Shown: piece after piece, positions 27,754 through 35,670 of the stretch | How the letters are laid out: every line of letters starts with the position of its first letter | How positions within the stretch are numbered: the first letter of the stretch is position 1 | Assembly (NCBI RefSeq): GCF_040026395.1 | Contig: NZ_CP157278.1 | Location: forward strand, 4,588,001 to 4,652,000 | Origin: Pedobacter lusitanus | GTDB lineage: Bacteria; Bacteroidota; Bacteroidia; Sphingobacteriales; Sphingobacteriaceae | Length of the DNA stretch: 64,000 nucleotides | Direction: 5' to 3' | Made by a program: the position numbers and the translations under genes | Notes under the pieces: generated by a model | Told to the model about the DNA's origin: nothing | What the model saw: the letters and a program-made list of their open reading frames with translations, nothing else | Databases searched by the model: none

Positions 27754-28722
27754 ATGTTGCACCGTCCACGTAGATTAAGAAAGAACCCGATTGTAAGAGA
27801 GATGATGGCTGAAACTAAACTGTCGAAAGACATGTTTGTTTATCCATATTTTATTGTTCCTGGAAACGGAGTGAAACATGGTATTGATTCCATGCCTGGA
27901 GTAAATCATTTTTCGACTGACATGTTAATCAGAGATGTTGAAAAAGGAATGGAGCTGGGTATAAATAAAATCATGCTTTTTGGTGTGGGAGATGAGAAAT
28001 CTGAAGATGCGCGTTCTGCCTATCATGATCATTCTCTGGTACCTGCTGCCGTTCGTGAACTGAAGAAAAACTTTGGTGATGATTTGTATATCGTTACGGA
28101 TGTTTGTGTTTGTTCTTATACCACACATGGACATTGCGGTATTCTGAAAGATGATTATGTACAAAATGATGAAACGGTAGAAGTTATCGCTAAAATGGCC
28201 CTTACACATGTGCAGGCTGGTGCTGATATGCTGGCTCCTTCTGATATGATGGATGGACGTATCGGCGCAATGAGAAACTTACTGGATCAGCATGGTTATG
28301 TAAACGCAGCAATCATGTCGCATGCTACTAAATTTGCCTCGGCTTATTACGGGCCTTTCAGAGAGGCTGCTGACTGCGCGCCTAGTAAAGGTGACAGGAA
28401 AGCTTATCAGATGGATTTCAGGAATCCTGAAGAAGCTCTGCGTGAAGCATTACTTGATCAGAGTGAGGGAGCAGATGTGCTGATGGTTAAACCAGCACTG
28501 GCTTATATGGATGTAATTCATAATCTGAAACAAAATACTGATTTGCCTATCGCCTGTTATAATGTATCAGGAGAATACGCAATGGTTAAAGCGGCTGCGC
28601 AAAAAGGCTGGATTGATGAACAAAAGATAGTAATGGAAACTATGTATGCCTTCGCACGTGCGGGAGCAAGTATAATTACCACTTACCATATAAGAGATAT
28701 TGTAGAAAAGAACTGGATGTAA
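27754..28722 (+). CDS. hemB: Porphobilinogen synthase (delta-aminolevulinate dehydratase)
   Basis: 322 residues from the ATG at 27754 (a TTG two codons upstream is open). It condenses two 5-aminolevulinate molecules to porphobilinogen. The cysteine-rich zinc site is DVCVCSYTTHGHCGIL. The two Schiff-base lysines lie in SHATKFASAYYGPF and VLMVKPALAYMD. The three cysteines indicate the zinc-dependent form. It follows the hemC-hemD fusion by 15 bp and precedes hemL by 1 bp, so the three genes are clearly one transcript. Confidence 0.96.
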   Translation: MLHRPRRLRKNPIVREMMAETKLSKDMFVYPYFIVPGNGVKHGIDSMPGVNHFSTDMLIRDVEKGMELGINKIMLFGVGDEKSEDARSAYHDHSLVPAAVRELKKNFGDDLYIVTDVCVCSYTTHGHCGILKDDYVQNDETVEVIAKMALTHVQAGADMLAPSDMMDGRIGAMRNLLDQHGYVNAAIMSHATKFASAYYGPFREAADCAPSKGDRKAYQMDFRNPEEALREALLDQSEGADVLMVKPALAYMDVIHNLKQNTDLPIACYNVSGEYAMVKAAAQKGWIDEQKIVMETMYAFARAGASIITTYHIRDIVEKNWM

Positions 28723-28723
28723 T

Positions 28724-30097
28724 ATGTTAGAATCGTTAAAAAAGATGTTTTCCGGCAACGAAGGAGATATGCCTGTAAATACTGGAAGTAAACCTGATAT
28801 TTCAAGAGAGAAATCGGCAGAGCTGTATGAAAAGGCAAAAAACTATTTTCCGGGCGGAGTAAATTCACCTGTAAGAGCATTTAAATCTGTTTACGGTACG
28901 CCACTATTCATTCAGAAAGGTGACGGATGTTTTGTCTGGGATGCAGATGGAAATCAGTTTATTGATTTCTGCGGAAGCTGGGGACCTTTAATTTTAGGTC
29001 ATAATCCAGCTAAAGTAAGGGAGAAGGTGATCGAAACCATGCAGAATGGAATGAGTTTTGGTGCACCAACTGCTTTGGAAAATGAGCTTGCAGAATTAGT
29101 TATAAAAAACAATAAGCACGTTGAAAAAATTCGTTTTACGAGTTCTGGTACAGAAGCGGTAATGTCTGCTATCCGTCTGGCACGTGGTTATACCAAAAGA
29201 GATAAGATCCTTAAATTTGAAGGTTGTTATCATGGGCATAGTGATTCTTTACTGGTAAAGGCTGGTTCTGGTCTGGTTACATTTGGTGAGACCTCCTCTT
29301 TGGGTGTACCTAAATCTTTTGCTGAAGAAACAATTGTTGTTCCTTTGAACGATACAGCCGCTTTAACACAAGCTTTTGCTCAGTTTAAAGATCAGCTGGC
29401 CGCAGTAATTATTGAAGGTATTCCGGCAAATAATGGTTTGCTGATGCAGGATCCTGCTTATATCGAATTCCTGCAGAAAATCTGTAAGGATAATGGTACT
29501 TTATTGATTTTTGATGAAGTAATTACAGGTTTCCGTTTAGGATTTGAAGGTGCTGCGGGTTATTATAATGCAAAGCCGGATATTGTTACCTATGGTAAGA
29601 TATTAGGTGGTGGTTTACCGGTCGGGATGTATGGTGCATCGGCAGAAATTATGGGACAAATCTCTCCTGATGGCGGTGTGTATCAGGCTGGTACTCTATC
29701 AGGAAATCCTGTAGCAATGGCAGCGGGTATTGCCCAGTTGACTGAACTGCTGAAATCTGGTTTCTATAAAGAACTGAATGCAAAAGCTACTGAATTTGCT
29801 GAAGGTATACAGCGCTTCGCAACTGCAAGAAATTATAAATTCAAAGTATTTCATGTAGGTTCTATCTTCTGGTTCGCTTTTACGGACAGAGACAAAATAC
29901 AATGTGCGGATGATATTGATCCGGCCAGTATGGAAAAATTCAAGGTAATGCACCGTGAATTGTTAAACAGGGGGATTTATTTAGGCCCTTCTGGTTATGA
30001 AGTGGGATTTGTTTCTGCCGCGCATACCAAAATTGAACTGGAGAAGGCTAAAAGAGCTATTCTTGAAGCATTGGACATTGTTTTTAGGAATAAGTAA
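28724..30097 (+). CDS. hemL: Glutamate-1-semialdehyde 2,1-aminomutase
   Basis: 457 residues, slightly longer than typical because of an N-terminal extension of about 25 residues. It is a PLP enzyme of the class III aminotransferase fold that converts glutamate-1-semialdehyde to 5-aminolevulinate. Visible motifs are FPGGVNSPVRAF, RFTSSGTEAVMSAIRLARGY (cofactor phosphate binding), FEGCYHGHSD, LIFDEVITGFR and the PLP lysine in VTYGKILGGGLPVGMYG. With hemA it completes the C5 route. It starts 1 bp after the hemB stop. Confidence 0.96.
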   Translation: MLESLKKMFSGNEGDMPVNTGSKPDISREKSAELYEKAKNYFPGGVNSPVRAFKSVYGTPLFIQKGDGCFVWDADGNQFIDFCGSWGPLILGHNPAKVREKVIETMQNGMSFGAPTALENELAELVIKNNKHVEKIRFTSSGTEAVMSAIRLARGYTKRDKILKFEGCYHGHSDSLLVKAGSGLVTFGETSSLGVPKSFAEETIVVPLNDTAALTQAFAQFKDQLAAVIIEGIPANNGLLMQDPAYIEFLQKICKDNGTLLIFDEVITGFRLGFEGAAGYYNAKPDIVTYGKILGGGLPVGMYGASAEIMGQISPDGGVYQAGTLSGNPVAMAAGIAQLTELLKSGFYKELNAKATEFAEGIQRFATARNYKFKVFHVGSIFWFAFTDRDKIQCADDIDPASMEKFKVMHRELLNRGIYLGPSGYEVGFVSAAHTKIELEKAKRAILEALDIVFRNK

Positions 30098-30152
30098 ATT
30101 AACGTATATTTAAGAGCTGTTTGTTTTTAACGGCTTCAAGAGCATAGGAATT

Positions 30153-31019
30153 TTGAAGAAATCAATTATCATATTTTATTTCATGTTGCTGTACTCACTG
30201 GTACAGCTGATCTCCTGGGGGACACTAGTTGTTAAACTCCAGCCTTCCAGAATGGCCATGGTCATGGGAGAGGGATCTGTATTTTTATTCTTGCTGTGTG
30301 TTGGAGCGTATTTCCTTCATCAGTCGATTAAAAAGGAAGATCTGTTAAGAGAGCAGCAGCAAAATTTCCTGTTATCTGTTACGCATGAATTAAAATCGCC
30401 GCTGGCAGCGATTAAATTATCGCTTCAAACTATCATAAAACGCGATCTGGATAAAGCACGTCAAACTTCTTTACTGAATAATTCGTTAAAGGATATTGAA
30501 CGTCTGGATGATCTGGTTGAAAATATGCTGTTGGCTACAAAAATTGAAAACCGCTCGTATTCCTTCCCAAAGGAAGAGTTTGATTTTTCAGAACTGGTTA
30601 CCAAAATAACTGACAGGTTACAAATTCATTCCTGCGGATGTGAACAGGTGATTAATCCTGTAATCCAACCGAATGTAAAAGTTACAGGAGATCCTTTTAC
30701 GCTTTCTTCTGTAGTGACTAACCTGGTAGAAAATGCGGTAAAATATTCTGGCCCATGTGCTGAAGTGGGAGTTGAACTGAGAATGCGTGATGGACATCCT
30801 TTCCTGAGTGTTTCGGATAGAGGGCCTGGTATTCCGGATGCGGAAAAAATGCTCATATTTGATAAGTTTTACCGCGTTGGTGAAGAAAACACAAGGAAAG
30901 CGAAAGGAACGGGACTGGGATTGTTTATAGTAAAAGAAGTTTTGCAAAAACATGATGCTGATATCAGTGTCAGAGACAATGTGCCTCAGGGTACAATTTT
31001 TGAAATCACATTTAGTTGA
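30153..31019 (+). CDS. Sensor histidine kinase
   Basis: 288 residues from a TTG start preceded by TAGGAA; the next in-frame ATG would remove part of the first membrane helix. Two membrane segments (about 6-27 and 40-57) flank a periplasmic loop of only about a dozen residues, so no extracytoplasmic sensor domain exists. The kinase core is complete: H-box VTHELKSPLAAIKLS with His78, N-box VVTNLVENAVKYSG, G1 VSDRGPGIPD, F-box FDKFYRVG and G2 KGTGLGLFIVKEV. Its stop lies just upstream of the response regulator start, so the two form one system inside the heme cluster. Confidence 0.92.
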   Translation: MKKSIIIFYFMLLYSLVQLISWGTLVVKLQPSRMAMVMGEGSVFLFLLCVGAYFLHQSIKKEDLLREQQQNFLLSVTHELKSPLAAIKLSLQTIIKRDLDKARQTSLLNNSLKDIERLDDLVENMLLATKIENRSYSFPKEEFDFSELVTKITDRLQIHSCGCEQVINPVIQPNVKVTGDPFTLSSVVTNLVENAVKYSGPCAEVGVELRMRDGHPFLSVSDRGPGIPDAEKMLIFDKFYRVGEENTRKAKGTGLGLFIVKEVLQKHDADISVRDNVPQGTIFEITFS

Positions 31020-31024
31020 TCATT

Positions 31025-31732
31025 ATGCAACAGAAATTAAGAATTTTATTGGTCGAAGATGAAGACCATTTATTAGATGCTATAAAATTAAACCTTGAAT
31101 TGGAAGGTTACAAAGTCCATGCAGTTAAAGACGGTAAAACTGCTTTGAAAATATTCAAAGAAGAACGTTTTAACCTGATTATTCTGGATGTGATGCTTCC
31201 TGAAATGGATGGTTTCCAGGTTTGTGAAACTATACGTCTGGAAAATACTGAGGTTCCTATCTTATTTTTAACTGCTAAAAACACTAGTGAAGACCGTGTT
31301 ATGGGCCTTAAAAAAGGAGCTGATGATTATTTGGTGAAGCCTTTCAACCTGGAAGAGTTAATCTTAAGAGTGGGTATTCTGGTTAAACGTAGTATGAAAT
31401 CAGATGATTTAAAGGAATTAAACTCTTACAAAATCGGTGAAAAAACTATCTATTTCAACTCATTTGAGCTGAAACAGGATGACGGGGTAATCGTACCTTT
31501 AACTAAAAAAGAAACGATGCTGCTTAAATTACTGATTGAACGTAAAAATGAAGCAGTTTCAAGAGAGCAAATTCTCGAAACTGTTTGGAATTACGATGTT
31601 TATCCTTCTACACGTACCATTGATAACTTCATTCTTACATTCCGTAAGTATTTTGAACCAGATCAGAAAAACCCGGTTTACTTCCACTCTATCCGTGGTG
31701 TAGGCTATAAATTTACGGATATTCATAACTAA
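31025..31732 (+). CDS. OmpR/PhoB-family response regulator
   Basis: 235 residues from the ATG at 31025. The receiver domain (residues 5-120) has the acidic pocket in LLVEDEDH, the phosphoacceptor Asp55 in LIILDVMLPEMDG, the conserved Thr in LFLTAK and Lys in YLVKPF. The C-terminal winged helix contains LTKKETMLLKLLIE, RTIDNFILTFRKYFE and IRGVGYKF. It is the partner of the kinase immediately upstream. Its stop overlaps the next start in TAATG. Target promoters cannot be predicted from the window. Confidence 0.95.
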   Translation: MQQKLRILLVEDEDHLLDAIKLNLELEGYKVHAVKDGKTALKIFKEERFNLIILDVMLPEMDGFQVCETIRLENTEVPILFLTAKNTSEDRVMGLKKGADDYLVKPFNLEELILRVGILVKRSMKSDDLKELNSYKIGEKTIYFNSFELKQDDGVIVPLTKKETMLLKLLIERKNEAVSREQILETVWNYDVYPSTRTIDNFILTFRKYFEPDQKNPVYFHSIRGVGYKFTDIHN

Positions 31733-32256
31733 TGTATAACGCAAAAGGCAGGTATGCCCTGATGGCAATTTTTGTTATTGCCGCTGGGGTGTGCCTTTTT
31801 TATGACCAGCAACAGCTGGCAGTAATTTTAGGCTTGATGGCGGGATTTGTAATCTGGAGCCATTTTAAAAGCAGTTCCATCTTAATTGCTTCCAAATACT
31901 TTAAGGATGGAAATTATGAGAAAGCAGCACAATTATTGGCAGAAGTGCCAAATCCGGATCGTCTGGCTAAAAACAGACGGGGTTACTACGAATTTATGAT
32001 TGCCAATATTGCACTTAAAAAAGAAGATTATGCGGCTGCCGAATATCATTTTCAGGTAGCAAGCCGTTTTCCTCTGGGCTCAAAAAGTGATAAGTCTTTT
32101 GTATTAATACATCTGGCTAATCTTGCCCTGCGCAAAAAAGATAAAGTAAGAGCACTGGCTTATGCTGATAAAGCAAAAGACCTCGCAAATACCGATAGAA
32201 CGAAAGAGATAATTAATAAAATAGAAAAAGAAGCAAATAGCTTACCAACAAATTAA
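31732..32256 (+). CDS. Membrane-anchored TPR-like protein of unknown function
   Basis: 174 residues. Two adjacent hydrophobic segments (about 8-23 and 27-42) are followed by a soluble alpha-helical domain with TPR-like repeats (ASKYFKDGNYEKAAQLLAEV, ANIALKKEDYAAAEYHFQVA, ANLALRKKDKVRALAYADKA). No catalytic motif is seen. It overlaps the response regulator stop by one base and precedes hemE by 6 bp, so it is translated as part of the heme operon. A scaffold or assembly role is possible but unsupported. Confidence 0.8.
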   Translation: MYNAKGRYALMAIFVIAAGVCLFYDQQQLAVILGLMAGFVIWSHFKSSSILIASKYFKDGNYEKAAQLLAEVPNPDRLAKNRRGYYEFMIANIALKKEDYAAAEYHFQVASRFPLGSKSDKSFVLIHLANLALRKKDKVRALAYADKAKDLANTDRTKEIINKIEKEANSLPTN

Positions 32257-32262
32257 GATTAG

Positions 32263-33285
32263 ATGAACACTTTATTTTTAGATGCAGCATGGTCCAAACA
32301 AACTGAACGCCCACCCGTATGGATGATGCGTCAGGCTGGTCGTTTCATGCCGGAATATTGGGAGATTAAAAACAAGTATTCATTCTTAGAGATGTGCAAA
32401 ACACCTGAAATTGCTGCTGATGTAACTATGTTACCAGTGGATTTGTTAGGTATTGATGCTGCTATTTTGTTTTGTGATATATTGGTTACTGGTGAAGCAA
32501 TGGGAGGTGATCTCAGCTTTACTCAGGGAGTAGGGCCACGTTTTGCAAACCCTGTACGTACATTAAAAGACGTAGAAAATCTGAATGTGGATTGTTTGGA
32601 TCAGCTGGAATATGTTGCTGATGCAATTAAAGTAATTCAGCAGCGCCTGAATGGTAGTATTCCATTAATTGGTTTTGCTGGTGCACCGTTTACCGTGATG
32701 AGCTATCTGGTTGAAGGAGCTTCATCAAAAGATTTTAAGCTTACTAAATTACTGATGCACAATCATCCTGAAGTTGCACACAAACTTTTGGCTAAAATTG
32801 CAAAAGTAACGGCTGAATATTTGAATTTGCAGATTGCTGCCGGTGTAAATGCAATACAGATTTTTGATAGCTGGGCCCTGGCTTTGTCATGGAACGACTA
32901 TCAGGAATTTTCTCATCGTTACATCCAGGAAATTATTGCTAACCTGAACAGAAAAGATATCCCTGTGATTTCTTTCTGTAAAGGAAGTTCAGTGTTTGCA
33001 CCTATTATGGCTACTGCAAAACCTGATGTAATTTCCGTAGACTGGAATGCTGATTTACTGAATATTAAACAGGCTTTACCTGCTGGTATTGCGGTTCAGG
33101 GAAATCTTGATCCGCATATACTGTATGCAGATAAACCGGTTATTAAAAAGCATATCTTACAGTTATTTGAACGTATGCGTGGTGAAAACGGATTCATATT
33201 TAATTTAGGACATGGTATTATGCCGGATATTCCTTTTGACAATGTGAAATACGCAATTGATTTTATTAAAGAATTCCGCTATTAA
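32263..33285 (+). CDS. hemE: Uroporphyrinogen decarboxylase
   Basis: 340 residues, the usual length. It removes four acetate carboxyls from uroporphyrinogen III to give coproporphyrinogen III. The N-terminal WMMRQAGRFMPEYWEIK carries the substrate-binding arginines, and LFCDILV supplies the catalytic Asp region. GFAGAPFTVMSYLVEG, IQIFDSWALALS and the C-terminal FNLGHGIMPDIPFDNV are all standard family motifs. The stop overlaps the hemJ start in TAATG, indicating translational coupling. Confidence 0.96.
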   Translation: MNTLFLDAAWSKQTERPPVWMMRQAGRFMPEYWEIKNKYSFLEMCKTPEIAADVTMLPVDLLGIDAAILFCDILVTGEAMGGDLSFTQGVGPRFANPVRTLKDVENLNVDCLDQLEYVADAIKVIQQRLNGSIPLIGFAGAPFTVMSYLVEGASSKDFKLTKLLMHNHPEVAHKLLAKIAKVTAEYLNLQIAAGVNAIQIFDSWALALSWNDYQEFSHRYIQEIIANLNRKDIPVISFCKGSSVFAPIMATAKPDVISVDWNADLLNIKQALPAGIAVQGNLDPHILYADKPVIKKHILQLFERMRGENGFIFNLGHGIMPDIPFDNVKYAIDFIKEFRY

Positions 33286-33833
33286 TGGACCAGTATTATC
33301 CATATGTCCTTTCTGTCCATATCATCTTTGTGGTGAGCTGGATGGCCGGACTATTTTATAGTGTAAGACTCTTTATTTACCATACGGAAGCAAATGACCG
33401 CCCTGCTCAGGAAAAGGAAATTCTTCAAAAAGAGTTTATTAAGATAGAGCATAAGTTGTGGCACATCATTACTAATCCTGCAATGACGTTTGCTGTGCTT
33501 GCAGGGATCAGTATGATTTGCATCCGCCCGGGATTGTTAAGTACACCCTGGCTACATGTTAAACTTGGTTTTGTTTTGTTATTGCTGGTTTATCATTTTA
33601 TCTGTCAGCGAATCATGAAACAAATGAAGAACGGGATTTTTAAACTGAGTTCTTTTAAACTGAGATTGTGGAACGAGGTGGCTACTGTGTTATTGGTAGC
33701 GATCGTGTTCACTGTAGTACTGAAAAGTGCAGTTGACTGGGTTTATGGGTTGATAGGGTTGATAATTTTTGCGGGGGGAATTATGATGGCGGTGAAGTTG
33801 TACAAGAATTATCGTCAGAAACGGGGAGAGTAA
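33285..33833 (+). CDS. hemJ: HemJ-type protoporphyrinogen IX oxidase
   Basis: 182 residues with four or five membrane segments. The N-terminal SVHIIFVVSWMAGLFYSVRLFIYHTEA and the internal WLHVKLGFVLLLLVYH carry the histidine and lysine conserved in the HemJ/UPF0093 family, which oxidises protoporphyrinogen IX. The gene overlaps the hemE stop by one base, and its position in the heme cluster agrees with the family function. hemF/hemN and hemH are not present in this window. The call rests on motifs and context. Confidence 0.85.
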   Translation: MDQYYPYVLSVHIIFVVSWMAGLFYSVRLFIYHTEANDRPAQEKEILQKEFIKIEHKLWHIITNPAMTFAVLAGISMICIRPGLLSTPWLHVKLGFVLLLLVYHFICQRIMKQMKNGIFKLSSFKLRLWNEVATVLLVAIVFTVVLKSAVDWVYGLIGLIIFAGGIMMAVKLYKNYRQKRGE

Positions 33834-33836
33834 AAG

Positions 33837-33921
33837 GAAATAAAAAAGCCTTGAGTTTTTTCTTCTGACGTTCGCGAAAAGCGAACAATGTCAGAAAAAA
33901 CTCAAGGCTTTTTTTATTTCC
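33837..33921. terminator. Large imperfect hairpin terminating the heme cluster
   Basis: The left arm (GCCTTGAG, then CTGAC and GTTCGC) faces the right arm (GCGAAC, GTCAG, CTCAAGGC) around a GAAAA loop. Two small bulges occur, and the outer stem is A-rich on the left and T-rich on the right. Stem length is about 37 bp, much more than a usual terminator. Confidence 0.85.
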
Positions 33922-34736
33922 CAAAGGGAGAACCTGCCCGTTTCCAGAGATCAATTACTTGTATTGGGGGGATGGAGTTGTTAAGGAGCAGAATGGTTTA
34001 CTTTTTGGCGCACTTAATATGGAGGAGCTTATTAGTTTAATTTTGACGCTTTATATTGGAGAACCGATTGATTTGCTTTTAGGAAATTATAGAGATAAAC
34101 CGAATGGCTTGCTCCGTAAAATCTTATAGGAGAACAGACAGATTTGCTTTTAGGAACTCGTGCTGATAAACTGATTTGCTTTTAGGAAATTATAGAGATA
34201 AACCGAATGGCTTGCTCCGTAAAATCTTATAGGAGAACAGACAGATTTGCTTTTAGGAACTCGTGCTGATAAACTGATTTGCTTTTAGGAAATTATAGAG
34301 ATAAACCAATGGCTTGCTCCGTAAAATCTTATAGGAGAACGGACAGATTTGCTTTTAGGAACTCGTGCTGATAAACTGATTTGCTTAATTTGAAAAAGCT
34401 TATAGAGTGGTGGGGATTTTTTACTTTTAGAGTCCTCATTGGATAAATTAAATGGCCTGTTTAAAGGAATCTCAAGGCTTGTTTTTATCTTTTAGTTATC
34501 CTGTCGGAAAGAGAATTGGATTGATGATTTTTCTTTGACGGCATTAAGTACAGGAATGATTAAATTTAACCGCAATAAACAGAAATGATATTCTAACTGT
34601 TACCTGCAGTTAAGAAAGAACATTCAGGAAAATAAATAATTTGAGTATAAAGAGTTGAGTTGTTTAGGTAATGAATAACAGAATGCAACAGGACTGGAAA
34701 ATAGATAAGGGATATAAACAGACATGATCAAATGAT
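33922..34736. other. Gene-poor region with a tandem repeat array
   Basis: 815 bp without a conventional gene. It holds three 103-bp tandem repeats (34070-34377) and diverged copies on either side. An open frame without ATG runs 33869-34129 and is judged non-coding. No promoter, tRNA or known RNA was recognised. Confidence 0.6.
34070..34386 (+). repeat. Tandem array of three 103/103/102-bp units
   Basis: Units start at 34070, 34173 and 34276, and a fourth partial copy at 34378 breaks off after nine bases. Units 1 and 2 are identical. Unit 3 differs by one deletion and one A-to-G change. Inside each unit the 16-mer GATTTGCTTTTAGGAA occurs twice, 70-71 and then 32 bases apart. Each unit also contains the same 20-codon ORF, MACSVKSYRRTDRFAFRNSC, at 34104-34166, 34207-34269 and 34309-34371. 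The single substitution in unit 3 is synonymous in this frame and the deletion lies upstream of the ORF. Confidence 0.9.
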
Positions 34737-35552
34737 ATGAGGAAGAATTTACTAATGAATTTGATACTTACTGGAATGATTGGGATGGCTTCTCTGACGG
34801 TAAGTGCACAAAGTGATACAAATGATACAACGATTGTGAAAACTGTCTCAAAAGGCAGGAAATATAAGACAAGCGTATCTTTTGGACGTAGTGAAGATAG
34901 TGTCAGCAATAATGAATCGGCTCCTACCGGTCGCTTTGGGTACGGAATCACTTTTACAAGACTGGACATTGGCTTCTCAAAGCTAATTGACAATGGAAGC
35001 TTTACGCTTTCTCCTAAAAATGACTTTCTGAGTTACAGAGGATTTAAAACCAGCACTATCTCCTTTGATCTGTTGTATTTTGGTTATCGGTTCAACCCTA
35101 ATTTCAGAATCTATGCCGCAGCAGGATTCGACTGGACTTTGATACGTTTGAGGAGAAATATAACCATTCAGAAAAATACACCTGATCTTAGCTATATAGA
35201 AGAACCTGTTGATTTTGATAAAAATAGATTTTCCAGCAGCTATGTACATATCCCATTAAATTTTGAATTCAGAACCAAAGAAAATCAACGGGGAAAAAGA
35301 TTTTATTTCGTAGTAGGCCCGGAAGTTGGTTTTCTGCTGAATGGGAAGGTCAAGCAGATCAGTGAGGAACGCGGAAAACAAAAGTTCAAAGATGACTATA
35401 ATTTCCAAAAAGTGCGTTTAGGAGGAACAGTAAGAGTTGCCTATGCGGGAATAGGTCTGTTCACCAAATATTATTTCAATGATATGTTTGAGAGTGAAGC
35501 ACAGAAAGGGCTTAAAAACATAGCATTTGGTATCACTCTTGGGATACACTAA
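34737..35552 (+). CDS. Outer-membrane beta-barrel protein
   Basis: 271 residues. A signal peptide (about residues 1-25, ending in TVSAQ) is followed by a polar, Ser/Thr-rich segment. Then come alternating amphipathic strands typical of a small eight-stranded-type barrel (GFGYGITFTRLDIGFS-like, ISFDLLYFGYRFNPNFRIYA, FYFVVGPEVGFLLNG, VRVAYAGIGLFTKYYF). No ligand-binding motif is recognised, so a function beyond outer-membrane location cannot be given. It stands alone between the repeat region and a strong terminator. Confidence 0.82.
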   Translation: MRKNLLMNLILTGMIGMASLTVSAQSDTNDTTIVKTVSKGRKYKTSVSFGRSEDSVSNNESAPTGRFGYGITFTRLDIGFSKLIDNGSFTLSPKNDFLSYRGFKTSTISFDLLYFGYRFNPNFRIYAAAGFDWTLIRLRRNITIQKNTPDLSYIEEPVDFDKNRFSSSYVHIPLNFEFRTKENQRGKRFYFVVGPEVGFLLNGKVKQISEERGKQKFKDDYNFQKVRLGGTVRVAYAGIGLFTKYYFNDMFESEAQKGLKNIAFGITLGIH

Positions 35553-35584
35553 ACCCGGTTACTGATAAGAAATATCATTTACTT

Positions 35585-35630
35585 ATAAAAAAAGGCCTCT
35601 TGACTTTCTTACGTCAAGAGGCTTTTTTAT
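35585..35630 (+). terminator. Terminator after the beta-barrel gene
   Basis: CCTCTTGAC (35596-35604) pairs with GTCAAGAGG (35613-35621), with flanking A and T runs extending the stem. Confidence 0.88.
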
Positions 35631-35670
35631 GTCATATCCGATTCTATTCGACGCTATTACTGGATAATTT

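Noticed and set aside
33869..34129. Open frame of about 86 codons running into the first tandem repeat
   Set aside because: No ATG until codon 51, it begins inside the terminator hairpin, and the frame is stopped in each repeat unit. Kept only as a possible remnant.
34070..34386. CRISPR-like array
   Set aside because: The 16-mer repeats alternate at 71 and 32 bases, the intervening sequences are identical between units, and no cas genes are present.
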